Source: Acinetobacter brisouisimilis
Lineage (GTDB): Bacteria; Pseudomonadota; Gammaproteobacteria; Pseudomonadales; Moraxellaceae
Direction of reading: 5' to 3'
Assembly (NCBI RefSeq): GCF_000368265.1
Contig: NZ_KB851217.1
Span: 3,724-41,481, forward strand
DNA: 37,758 nucleotides
Positions within the stretch are counted from its first letter, which is position 1. Each line of letters opens with the position of its first letter. Below, one piece after another: positions 7,526 through 14,999 of this stretch. A program made the translations under genes and the position numbers. Below the pieces are notes generated by a model. The model saw nothing but the letters and a program-made list of their open reading frames with translations. It did not search any database and was not told where the DNA came from.

Positions 7526-8068
7526 TTAAACCATTGCAATCGCGTGAGTTTCAATAGAAGCAATTAAGACTTCAACCATAAGTAGAACATCATCTTTTTG
7601 TCTGGCATCTATCGCAAAAATTGGGTAACTGTAGTGGTGTAAACTCATCCAATCCCGATAAATCTTGAGCATTTGTTCATCGTGTTGATCGACATGCGTA
7701 ATACCAATCACAATATTTTGACTATGGCTTTCAAAAGCGCTGATGTAGCTTTGTAAATCTTGCAAACGATTTGCACATGAATGATCGATTAAAATACTGA
7801 TGCCAATTGCACCTTTGCAGACGATAGACCACATAAAATCAAAACGATCTTGGCCAGGGGTGCCATACAGTCCAATTTTGGTGTCATCCTCAAGCACGAT
7901 TTCACCATAGTCGATTCCGACCGTAGTGGAATATTTGCTATGTCTATTGATATCCGTATTGATTGCTTCAGTTTCTATGACGGGAATGTCGGAGAGTGCC
8001 TTGATTGCTGCTGATTTTCCAGCCCCCATACTGCCGCCAAAAACAATTTTATATTGATTTAAAATCAT
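7526..8068 (-). CDS. Small Ras/MglA-like GTPase (COG2229 type)
   Basis: This 180-residue soluble GTPase shows a P-loop GGSMGAGKS (Gly12 to Ser19), a switch-I threonine at 48/49 in YSTTVGIDYG, a switch-II GTPGQDRF at 69-76 and a THVD motif at 124-127 in place of the usual NKxD. The TPGQ and THxD variants are typical of the bacterial ATP_bind_1/COG2229 branch found beside Roadblock genes, as in Streptomyces conservons. AIDAR at 152-156 likely supplies the G5 loop. It is the first gene of the minus-strand cassette, with AAGAGAG about 7 nt before the ATG. It probably works as a GTP/GDP switch controlled by the Roadblock proteins. The process it controls (polarity, motility, surface traits) cannot be read from the sequence. 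Confidence 0.92.
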   Translation of the reverse strand: MILNQYKIVFGGSMGAGKSAAIKALSDIPVIETEAINTDINRHSKYSTTVGIDYGEIVLEDDTKIGLYGTPGQDRFDFMWSIVCKGAIGISILIDHSCANRLQDLQSYISAFESHSQNIVIGITHVDQHDEQMLKIYRDWMSLHHYSYPIFAIDARQKDDVLLMVEVLIASIETHAIAMV

Positions 8069-8637
8069 ATAGATACTCTCTTTCTATCAAGATATAAAAT
8101 CTATTTGGTTGTTTTCGAACTAAAGCAGACACGATTTAACCGTATATTTAACCAACTGCTTACGAGCAGGTGGAACAAGCGAATGATGAATTAAACATCG
8201 GGATATCTTGCAAACGGAGCTTATAGCTAGCAATGTGAATAAACTGTGAATTTATTTGATATTTTAAGAATGGATGGGATTTTTATTGCTGTATGTAGCG
8301 AGAGATTTGTTAAATCTATTTTGGTTTTTATGGGCTCGTGTCAAACATTCATTATTTCCAGCAAAAATAATCACGGGCTAAAGCAACAGTGTTTTCACGA
8401 CGTTGTCTAACAGATGAAATCTCGTAGAAACCTGTTGATATCACTTTAATTTTTCACAAATTTTCTCTGCCAAGTGTCTGTTTTTATATAAATACCAGTC
8501 CATATATGTATTTTTAGGTTGAGCATGGTTTTTCTTGGCAGTGTTTGCGCTTATAGCTGTTACTTTGAGCTGATGAAAGTCTGAGGTCATCAACAACTAC
8601 TGATTACGCTGCACACGTAAAGATACATCCCATACCC
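8069..8637. other. Intergenic region with nested inverted repeats
   Basis: This is 569 bp without a credible gene. It should hold the promoter of the GTPase cassette. Between 8299 and 8424 lies a nested structure: an outer pair CGAGAGATTT...GTTA (8299-8312) with TAACAGATGAAATCTCG (8408-8424), a stem GGCTCGTG (8333-8340) with CACGGGCT (8372-8379) that pairs fully if two G-U pairs are allowed, and an inner ATTATTT/AAATAAT (8351-8371). It could be a structured RNA or a decayed repeat. Confidence 0.4.
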
Positions 8638-9390
8638 TTAACCAACAGCCAGATAACGAATCAGCAAGCTGATACCTGAGCACAGAACCAGAATATAAAT
8701 GAATTGATTGAAGCGGTTTAAACTCATTTTTGCCGTGATTCTTTTACCGATATAAACACCACACAGCATGCTGGGAATTAGCAGGATGACCAAGCCCAAC
8801 AACGGTAAAGAATACAGTCCCATGAGCAGGCACAAAATGAGCCGCAGGCTGGTGCTGAGTGAAATAAGAACACTTTGTGTGGATTGAATCTGTAGCTTGT
8901 TCGGGAGTTTCTGTTGTAAATAGAGCGCATATAAAAAACCGCCACTGCCAAATAATGCACCAAACAAGCCACCAAATAGCCCCATTGGAATATGTAAATA
9001 ACGTCGGGAAGATGGGTGAGAGATGGGCTTCTTGAATAATTGGTACAGGCTATAACTGATACAAAAAATGGCCATAAATAAGAGTAATAACATCGGGGGA
9101 CGTGTGGCCAGCAGATAGATACCCAGACCTGCGCCGAGACTCATAAATGGGAAAAGTTGCCGAACTTGGCGGTATTCAACGCTTGACTGTAATTGGTACC
9201 AGTTTTTGATAGAGGCAATTGCATCAAGAATCACGATCATGGGAATGATTTGATTTAGCGGCATATACAGGCTTAACCAGGGAGCGGCAATAAGCGTTGT
9301 TCCAAACCCAGAAAAACCAAAAACGATATATGAAAGCAAAATAATAGGAAGATAAACCCAATTCCACTGTATAAATAACCAATCTAACAT
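8638..9390 (-). CDS. TauE/SafE-family membrane permease
   Basis: This 250-residue integral membrane protein is of the TauE/SafE (DUF81) family, whose members export sulfite, sulfoacetate or related organic anions. It has about eight hydrophobic segments. The family repeats are visible: a first GFSGFGTTLIAAPWLSLYMP motif at about 25-44 and a second GLFGGLFGALFGSGGFLYAL near 137-156. The start ATG at 9390 follows GAGGG at good spacing; a longer upstream frame adds only lysine-rich residues. It is transcribed away from a LysR gene with 94 bp between them, so LysR control is plausible. The substrate is not inferable. Confidence 0.88.
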   Translation of the reverse strand: MLDWLFIQWNWVYLPIILLSYIVFGFSGFGTTLIAAPWLSLYMPLNQIIPMIVILDAIASIKNWYQLQSSVEYRQVRQLFPFMSLGAGLGIYLLATRPPMLLLLFMAIFCISYSLYQLFKKPISHPSSRRYLHIPMGLFGGLFGALFGSGGFLYALYLQQKLPNKLQIQSTQSVLISLSTSLRLILCLLMGLYSLPLLGLVILLIPSMLCGVYIGKRITAKMSLNRFNQFIYILVLCSGISLLIRYLAVG

Positions 9391-9484
9391 ATGAATCCCT
9401 CTTTTCTTTTTTATGAGCATAAGGCACTCTTCCGATCTAATCTAATTCCATTTTTTGAATAAACGATCTAAAAAAGAGATCAAT

Positions 9485-10378
9485 ATGCCAAGCATGAAGC
9501 AATTGCAGTACTTAAAGAAAATTGTCGAGACAGGCAGTTATCATCAGGCTGCCGAGCAATTATTTATTGCACAGTCGGCATTGAGCCGCCAGATTTTGCT
9601 GCTTGAAGATGAACTGGGATTTCAAATTTTTAATCGGGAACTGCGACAAATTCGGTTAACTCCCGCAGGCGCCTATTTTTATAAAAAAACCAGTCAGCTG
9701 TTGCAGGCATTGCAGCAATCAACCCTACAGGCACAAGAACTGAGTCAGGGAAAACAAGCCTATTTCACACTGGCCCATTCCAGTAGTATTGGTTTATCTG
9801 AAATTTTTTTACAGAAAACTCAGCAGTTTGCCTTTACGCAACAAGTGAGTATCGAGATTGGTCAATATTCATCAGAACAGCAGATTGAACTGTTAATCAA
9901 TCGGCAGTTGGATATAGGCATATTACGTTTGCCTGTGCTTACGCATGATTATGCTGAACTGGAACTGGTCGAATATCAGAAAGAACGCCTTTATGCTGTA
10001 TTGCCATCGCAACATGCGTTAGCAAACTGTGCGGTTTTACAGGTATCTGATTTAAAAAACGAGAAGTTTGTTTCTGTGCCGCATCCTGAGCGTGGCGGTA
10101 TGAGTTATGTGTTACGCAGTTTGTGTGTTGCTTCAGGATTTAATCCGCAACCTGCTGCTGTACGTTCACGTAAACGTATGCAATTGATTTTGGTCCAGCA
10201 AGGTTTTGGGGTAAGCATTATTGCTGAGTCTATGATTGATCGCACGCTCATGGCTATAAATTATATTCCACTTTCAGATCAGGCTGCCTATGCTCAAGTG
10301 GTTATTGCGTACCATCGACAAGCCAGTCCACTGTTAAAAAATTATGTTCAGGACTTATGCGATGTTTCCAATTTATAA
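9485..10378 (+). CDS. LysR-family transcriptional regulator
   Basis: This 297-residue regulator has an N-terminal LysR winged helix (MKQLQYLKKIVETGSYHQAA, then EQLFIAQSALSRQILLLEDE and LGFQIFNR) at about residues 4-60, and a periplasmic-binding-protein-like effector domain from about 90 to 295. The start ATG 9485 has AAAGAGA upstream; an in-frame TTG 30 nt earlier is less likely. It is divergent from the TauE/SafE permease and precedes the TonB-dependent receptor by about 390 bp. The 94-bp divergent spacer is the likely binding site and autoregulation is expected of the family. The effector is unknown. Confidence 0.93.
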   Translation: MPSMKQLQYLKKIVETGSYHQAAEQLFIAQSALSRQILLLEDELGFQIFNRELRQIRLTPAGAYFYKKTSQLLQALQQSTLQAQELSQGKQAYFTLAHSSSIGLSEIFLQKTQQFAFTQQVSIEIGQYSSEQQIELLINRQLDIGILRLPVLTHDYAELELVEYQKERLYAVLPSQHALANCAVLQVSDLKNEKFVSVPHPERGGMSYVLRSLCVASGFNPQPAAVRSRKRMQLILVQQGFGVSIIAESMIDRTLMAINYIPLSDQAAYAQVVIAYHRQASPLLKNYVQDLCDVSNL

Positions 10379-10765
10379 GGTTTTGGGTTTTAAATGGGTG
10401 AATATCAATCAGCTTATTTAATCTAAATACAAGATACGCAAAAACTCGTGGCGATGTGGCTTTATCAACAAATAGCAATCACCCAATATGAATCAGAGCT
10501 AAGGCTGTTAAGGCGCAATTTAGCTGAGTGCTTTGTGAACAATATCCGTAGTAGAAGGTAACCCTACACCTGTTTGCACCCGACAGATATGAAATGATCT
10601 GATCATCATCTGATGATTTGAGGTGAAAATTACCTTTCATCGGGATAAATGCTCAAAATCTACAGATGATGGCGAGAAAGCCTTGTTTAAAATCAAAAAA
10701 ATGTGAATACTCATGCCCGCAAAAATACAATCTTGCAAATTTTCTTTTTGGGTTAGGCAAATACC
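10379..10765 (+). other. Intergenic region with possible recombinase fragment and receptor leader
   Basis: No intact gene is seen. A 35-codon frame starts at ATG 10454 and stops at 10561; its frame is open from about 10430. The reading KLVAMWLYQQ...TQYESELRLL loosely resembles the N-terminal arm-binding region of tyrosine recombinases, so it may be a decayed fragment. Downstream, near 10590-10650, are GATGAT-rich inverted motifs that could bind a regulator of the receptor, but no clear Fur box was found. An 18-residue frame (10713-10769, stop overlapping the receptor GTG) is also present. Confidence 0.35.
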
Positions 10766-12967
10766 GTGAACACGTATCCATTTTCATTTTCTCGTTTACA
10801 ACAGGCATTACTGGCTGTTAGCTCATTGTCATATTTGGGACTGAGTCCAGTATTGGCACATGCTGAAGATGATCTTCAGCAACTGGCAACTATTACCGTG
10901 TCGGCGAAAAAGTCACAGTCAGCGTATTATCAGCCCAAAGTCAATTTGTCGGGCTTTGTCCAGCAAAATATTCTCAATATTCCTGCATCTATCAGTACGG
11001 TGACCGCAGAACGTATCGCCGATCAGCATGCCAAAACGCTCACCGATGTGGTGAAAAATGATGCTGCTGTTGGTGATGGTTATGCCGCGATTGGTTATTA
11101 TCCAAACTTTATGATGCGCGGTTTTGCCTTAAATCTTGGATCAAGTTATTTGCTCAATGGCAATCTGCTACGCGGTGAACAAAATGTCGCACTGGAAAAT
11201 AAAGAGCAAGTTGAAGTTTTAAAAGGCATTAGTGCCATGCAAAGCGGCATGTCAACGCCAGGTGGAGTAGTCAACTATGTCACCAAACGCCCGAAAGACA
11301 TTCATTCTGTAACGGTTGAAACGGACAGTCATGCTGGTAACCGTGTTGCAATGGATTTTGGTGGTTTTCTAGGTGAAGATCAGCAGTTTGGCTATCGTAT
11401 CAATCTCGCCAAAGAAGAAATACATCCTTATGTTGAACACGCCAATGGGCAGCGTGCATTTGGCTCTCTGGCTTTGGACTGGAAAATTTCAGATCGTTCA
11501 AAACTCGAATTTGATATTGAATCGCAGCGTCAACGCCAACGTTCTGTCCCAGGTTATCAGTTACTTGGTGGCACCACTGTACCAAGTGGCATTAGTTGGG
11601 ATCGTCTGTTGGGTTATCAAAGCTGGGGTAAACCTGTCACTGATGAAAGCTTAAGTGCCAGTTTAAAATATATTTACCAGATCAATGATAACTGGAAGGC
11701 TCATCTTACTGCGTCACAAAGTCGTGCAGTTATTGATGATTATTCTTCATTCCCATATGGTTGCTATTATAGTAGCGTTTGTCAGGTTACAGGTTTAGGC
11801 AATACTTTTGACCCAAATGGTAATTATGACATTTATGATTACCGTAGCCCCAATGACACTTATTTGACCAACCAGTTTAAAGCAGGATTAAACGGAAAAT
11901 TTGATACAGGAACGTGGCTGCATACGGTGAGTCTGGAATTGTCACAGACCTATAAACGCCATGCGCAATATAATGCGATTAATGAATGGGTTGGTACAGG
12001 TAATATTTATGGTAATAGTGCGACCTATAGCCCTACTACTGCAACTCTGGGCAATCATTACAAATCTTTAGAAAGTCAGCAAACAGCATTAAACTTGCTT
12101 GATCAGATCGACTTTAATTCACAGTGGTCGGTCTTGCTTGGTGGGAAATTGCTGCATTTAAATGAAAATGCTTATTCTGCTGACGGTAACAACATTCGAG
12201 ATACCAATTTTAACCGCTTCCTTCCGCAACTTGCACTGATGTATCAACCTTGGGAACGTACTCATTTGTATGCTTCTTATACCAAAGGTTTAAGTGATGG
12301 AGGACAAGCACCTTGGTATGCTTTTGGTAATCCTTCTAAAGGTATTCAAGGTAATGCCTATGAAACTTTGGCACCTGTGCATTCAACTCAGTATGAGTTG
12401 GGAATTAAGCAGCAGTGGAAAGCGTTACTCTTTACCGCAGCAGTGTTTGACTTGAAACAGGACAATCAATATACCAATTCTGATAATTATTTTGTCACTG
12501 AAGGCGAACAACATAATCTCGGTTTGGAGTTGGGTCTGCAAGGTCGTTTAAACCAAAACCTAGATATCACCTCCACTTTAGCCCTGACTCGTTCACGCCT
12601 CGCAGGCATACAAACGGCTGAGTACCAAGGGCATCAAACTCAAAATGTACCGACCCTGCGTTTTGCCAGCCACTTGTCCTATCAGGTACCACAGATTGAT
12701 GGACTTAGATTGTTGGCGGGAATGCAGTACAGCAGCAGTAAATATGCGAACAAATCGGGTACAGTCAAAGTACCAGGCTATAGCATATTTGATGTGGGTA
12801 CAGCCTATAATTTCCGTGCTTATGGTTATGACAATATACTGCGACTCAATATTGACAATTTGTTCAATAAAAAATACTGGCGTGATGCAAGCAGTTTCTT
12901 TGGAGACGACTATTTGTTCCTCGGTGCACCACGTACAGCGCAATTGTCATGGACTGTGAATTTCTAA
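10766..12967 (+). CDS. TonB-dependent siderophore receptor
   Basis: This 733-residue outer-membrane receptor imports a ferric chelate using energy passed on by TonB. Residues 1-33 form a signal peptide ending ...SPVLAHA, followed by a TonB-box-like ATITVSA. The plug domain (about 65-180) has NIPASISTVTAERIADQHAK, MMRGF, LLNGNLLRGE and the end motif TPGGVVNYVTKRP, all of the TIGR01783 siderophore-receptor class. The remainder is a 22-strand barrel with NLFNKKYW near the C-terminus and the closing aromatic ...WTVNF. The start is GTG 10766, with TTAGG about 8 nt upstream. A strong terminator follows (12995-13029), so it is probably transcribed alone. The siderophore cannot be named, and no biosynthesis genes lie in the window. 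Confidence 0.94.
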   Translation: MNTYPFSFSRLQQALLAVSSLSYLGLSPVLAHAEDDLQQLATITVSAKKSQSAYYQPKVNLSGFVQQNILNIPASISTVTAERIADQHAKTLTDVVKNDAAVGDGYAAIGYYPNFMMRGFALNLGSSYLLNGNLLRGEQNVALENKEQVEVLKGISAMQSGMSTPGGVVNYVTKRPKDIHSVTVETDSHAGNRVAMDFGGFLGEDQQFGYRINLAKEEIHPYVEHANGQRAFGSLALDWKISDRSKLEFDIESQRQRQRSVPGYQLLGGTTVPSGISWDRLLGYQSWGKPVTDESLSASLKYIYQINDNWKAHLTASQSRAVIDDYSSFPYGCYYSSVCQVTGLGNTFDPNGNYDIYDYRSPNDTYLTNQFKAGLNGKFDTGTWLHTVSLELSQTYKRHAQYNAINEWVGTGNIYGNSATYSPTTATLGNHYKSLESQQTALNLLDQIDFNSQWSVLLGGKLLHLNENAYSADGNNIRDTNFNRFLPQLALMYQPWERTHLYASYTKGLSDGGQAPWYAFGNPSKGIQGNAYETLAPVHSTQYELGIKQQWKALLFTAAVFDLKQDNQYTNSDNYFVTEGEQHNLGLELGLQGRLNQNLDITSTLALTRSRLAGIQTAEYQGHQTQNVPTLRFASHLSYQVPQIDGLRLLAGMQYSSSKYANKSGTVKVPGYSIFDVGTAYNFRAYGYDNILRLNIDNLFNKKYWRDASSFFGDDYLFLGAPRTAQLSWTVNF

Positions 12968-12994
12968 GATTCTAATTCACTTCAAGTATTCAGA

Positions 12995-13029
12995 ACTGCT
13001 TGAGCTGTTTGGCGCAAGCAGTTTTTTTT
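12995..13029 (+). terminator. Intrinsic terminator after the siderophore receptor
   Basis: Perfect 8-bp stem ACTGCTTG / CAAGCAGT with a 12-nt loop, followed by a run of eight T. It separates the receptor from the aldehyde dehydrogenase gene. Confidence 0.92.
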
Positions 13030-13126
13030 ATTTTGGGTCATTTAATCCAATGCTTGGACTAAAAATTGCGCTTAAAATCCTGTTACACTCAAATATGCCA
13101 GATTTGCAGAAAATTACAGGATAGTG

Positions 13127-14602
13127 ATGTCATACCAGCAGTTATATATCAATGGTCAGTGGCTTAGCCCGAAAAATGGGCGAACTTTTAGCAGCATTGA
13201 CCCGAGCAATGAACAGGAAATTACCCAAGTTGCGGCGGCATCGGTGGAAGATGCCGAACTTGCTGTCCAAGCTGCTCGACAGGCATTTGATCAAACTGAC
13301 TGGGCAAATCAGCCTAAGCAACGTGCAGCATATTTACGTGCGATAGCCCAAGAAATCCGTAACCAGTTAGATGTGCTCGCTGAATTAGAAGTCCGTGATA
13401 ATGGCAAGCCTTTGCCTGAGGCAGTTTGGGATATTCAAGATGCCGCAGGCTGCTTTGACTTTTATGCAGACTTGGCAGAACAGCTTGATCCCAGCCATGA
13501 AGAAAACATCCCCCTTGCTGACGAGCGCTTTAACAGTGTTGTGCGTAAAGAAGCCGTGGGCGTAGCATGTGCGATTATTCCTTGGAACTATCCACTTCTG
13601 ATGGCAGCATGGAAGGTTGCACCCGCACTTGCCGCAGGTTGCACATTGATTTTGAAACCTGCCGAGGCGACGTCATTAACTGCGATTGAACTGGGTCGGA
13701 TTGCCGAAAAAGTCGGTTTGCCTGCAGGCGTTTTGAATATCGTCACAGGAATTGGTCATGAAATCGGACCATATTTAACTGCACACCCTGACATTGACAA
13801 GGTTGCTTTTACGGGGAGTGTGCCTGTAGGCAAGCAGATCATGCAATCGGCAGCACATAACGTCAAAAACTTAAGTCTGGAGCTGGGTGGAAAATCAGCC
13901 TTTATTATTTTCTCTGACAGTGATCTTGACGCGGCAGTGGAATGGATCATGTTCGGCATCTTCTGGAATCAGGGGCAAGTATGTTCGGCAACTTCACGAG
14001 TGCTGGTTCAACAGGAAATTTACCCTGAATTATTGCAACGCCTAAGTGCTGCTGCGCAAAAAATCAAAATTGGCAATGGCTTGGATGCCGATGTCAAACT
14101 CGGCCCATTGGTCAATGCCAAGCAGTATCAGCAAGTGATGCAGGTGATTCGACAAGGACAAGCGGACGGAGTGCAATTACTTAGTGGTGGACAACGCCCT
14201 GCACATTTGCCACACGGTTATTATGTAGAACCGACGATTTTTGTGGATGTACCATTAGAGCATCCGCTATGGACAGATGAAATTTTTGGCCCTGTAGTCG
14301 CTATTCGTGCTTTTCAACATGAGCAAGAAGCGATTCAACTCGCCAATAATTCCATTTTTGGTTTAGCAGGTGCGGTCATGTCGAAAGATCTGACCCGTTG
14401 CCAACGGGTGGCACGTAAACTACGCGCAGGGATTATCTGGATTAACTGTTCACAACCGACCTTTACCGAAGCGCCATGGGGCGGCTATAAGCAAAGCGGC
14501 ATTGGGCGTGAGCTTGGGATTTGGGGTTTAGAGAATTATCTGGAAATCAAGCAGATAACCAGCTATAGAAGCGACCAACCTTGGGGATGGTACACCTCTT
14601 GA
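13127..14602 (+). CDS. ALDH10-type betaine/amino-aldehyde dehydrogenase
   Basis: This 491-residue NAD(P)-dependent aldehyde dehydrogenase has oxyanion Asn154 in IIPWNYP, the cofactor motif FTGSVPVGK, general base Glu252 in SLELGGK and catalytic Cys286 in GQVCSAT, so it is catalytically complete. The C-terminal segment (NCSQP, then APWGGYKQSGIGRELG, WGLENYL and a PWGWY ending) closely follows plant betaine-aldehyde dehydrogenases (ALDH10), which also oxidise 3-aminopropanal and 4-aminobutanal. A substrate of the betaine-aldehyde or polyamine-derived type is therefore likely. ATG 13127, 6 nt after AGGA, is preferred to the adjacent GTG. No choline (betA, betI, betT) or polyamine genes are next to it. 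It stands alone, after a terminator and before a repeat element. Confidence 0.92.
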   Translation: MSYQQLYINGQWLSPKNGRTFSSIDPSNEQEITQVAAASVEDAELAVQAARQAFDQTDWANQPKQRAAYLRAIAQEIRNQLDVLAELEVRDNGKPLPEAVWDIQDAAGCFDFYADLAEQLDPSHEENIPLADERFNSVVRKEAVGVACAIIPWNYPLLMAAWKVAPALAAGCTLILKPAEATSLTAIELGRIAEKVGLPAGVLNIVTGIGHEIGPYLTAHPDIDKVAFTGSVPVGKQIMQSAAHNVKNLSLELGGKSAFIIFSDSDLDAAVEWIMFGIFWNQGQVCSATSRVLVQQEIYPELLQRLSAAAQKIKIGNGLDADVKLGPLVNAKQYQQVMQVIRQGQADGVQLLSGGQRPAHLPHGYYVEPTIFVDVPLEHPLWTDEIFGPVVAIRAFQHEQEAIQLANNSIFGLAGAVMSKDLTRCQRVARKLRAGIIWINCSQPTFTEAPWGGYKQSGIGRELGIWGLENYLEIKQITSYRSDQPWGWYTS

Positions 14603-14664
14603 CATTGAGTTTCCTTACGCTAAAAAATTGCAAGGAACTTAAAGCTAGATATGTTTTCACTCAA

Positions 14665-14774
14665 TAGGCTTTTTTCATCAGCCCCTTTTTTTCTCTTGCA
14701 TTTTATTGAAAAATACTTCAATTTTGCTTAGAAATAAAAATAAAGAAGAGGTGAGCAATGATGAAATAAGCCTA
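14665..14774. repeat. Interspersed palindromic repeat, long form, best copy
   Basis: This 110-bp element has 16-bp terminal inverted repeats: TAGGCTTTTTTCATCA (14665-14680) and TGATGAAATAAGCCTA (14759-14774), 15 of 16 pairing. The core AAATACTTCAATTTTGCTTA recurs in the other long copies. It lies in the 397-bp spacer between the aldehyde dehydrogenase and the first cyclase; the rest of that spacer is AT-rich and gene-free. Confidence 0.85.
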
Positions 14775-14999
14775 ATGTGGTGAATGCTCTCACGGCAGTG
14801 AATTAAATTTTGAATGCTTAAATGGTATTTCGTTATTTTTTAAAAATTCTAAATAATTTCCTGTTTTTAAAGGTTAATCATACTTTTTAAAATAGTTATT
14901 AAAAATATACTTAGAGAATGAATATATATTTTACTTGTTAAATTTTAAGTTATATTATTTCATAGTAGAAAAAAATGATGGACTCATGACTGATACAAA

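Noticed and set aside
9427..9438. CTCTTCCGATCT, identical to the 3' end of a common sequencing adapter
   Set aside because: Only 12 bases match and the preceding bases differ from the adapter. It lies in a normal divergent spacer flanked by intact genes with proper ribosome-binding sites, so a chance match is more likely than a chimeric join. Read coverage across 9400-9460 would settle it.
10590..10650. Fur box or riboswitch upstream of the siderophore receptor
   Set aside because: GATGAT-rich inverted motifs are present but do not match the 19-bp Fur consensus, and cobalamin or TPP riboswitch core motifs were not found.
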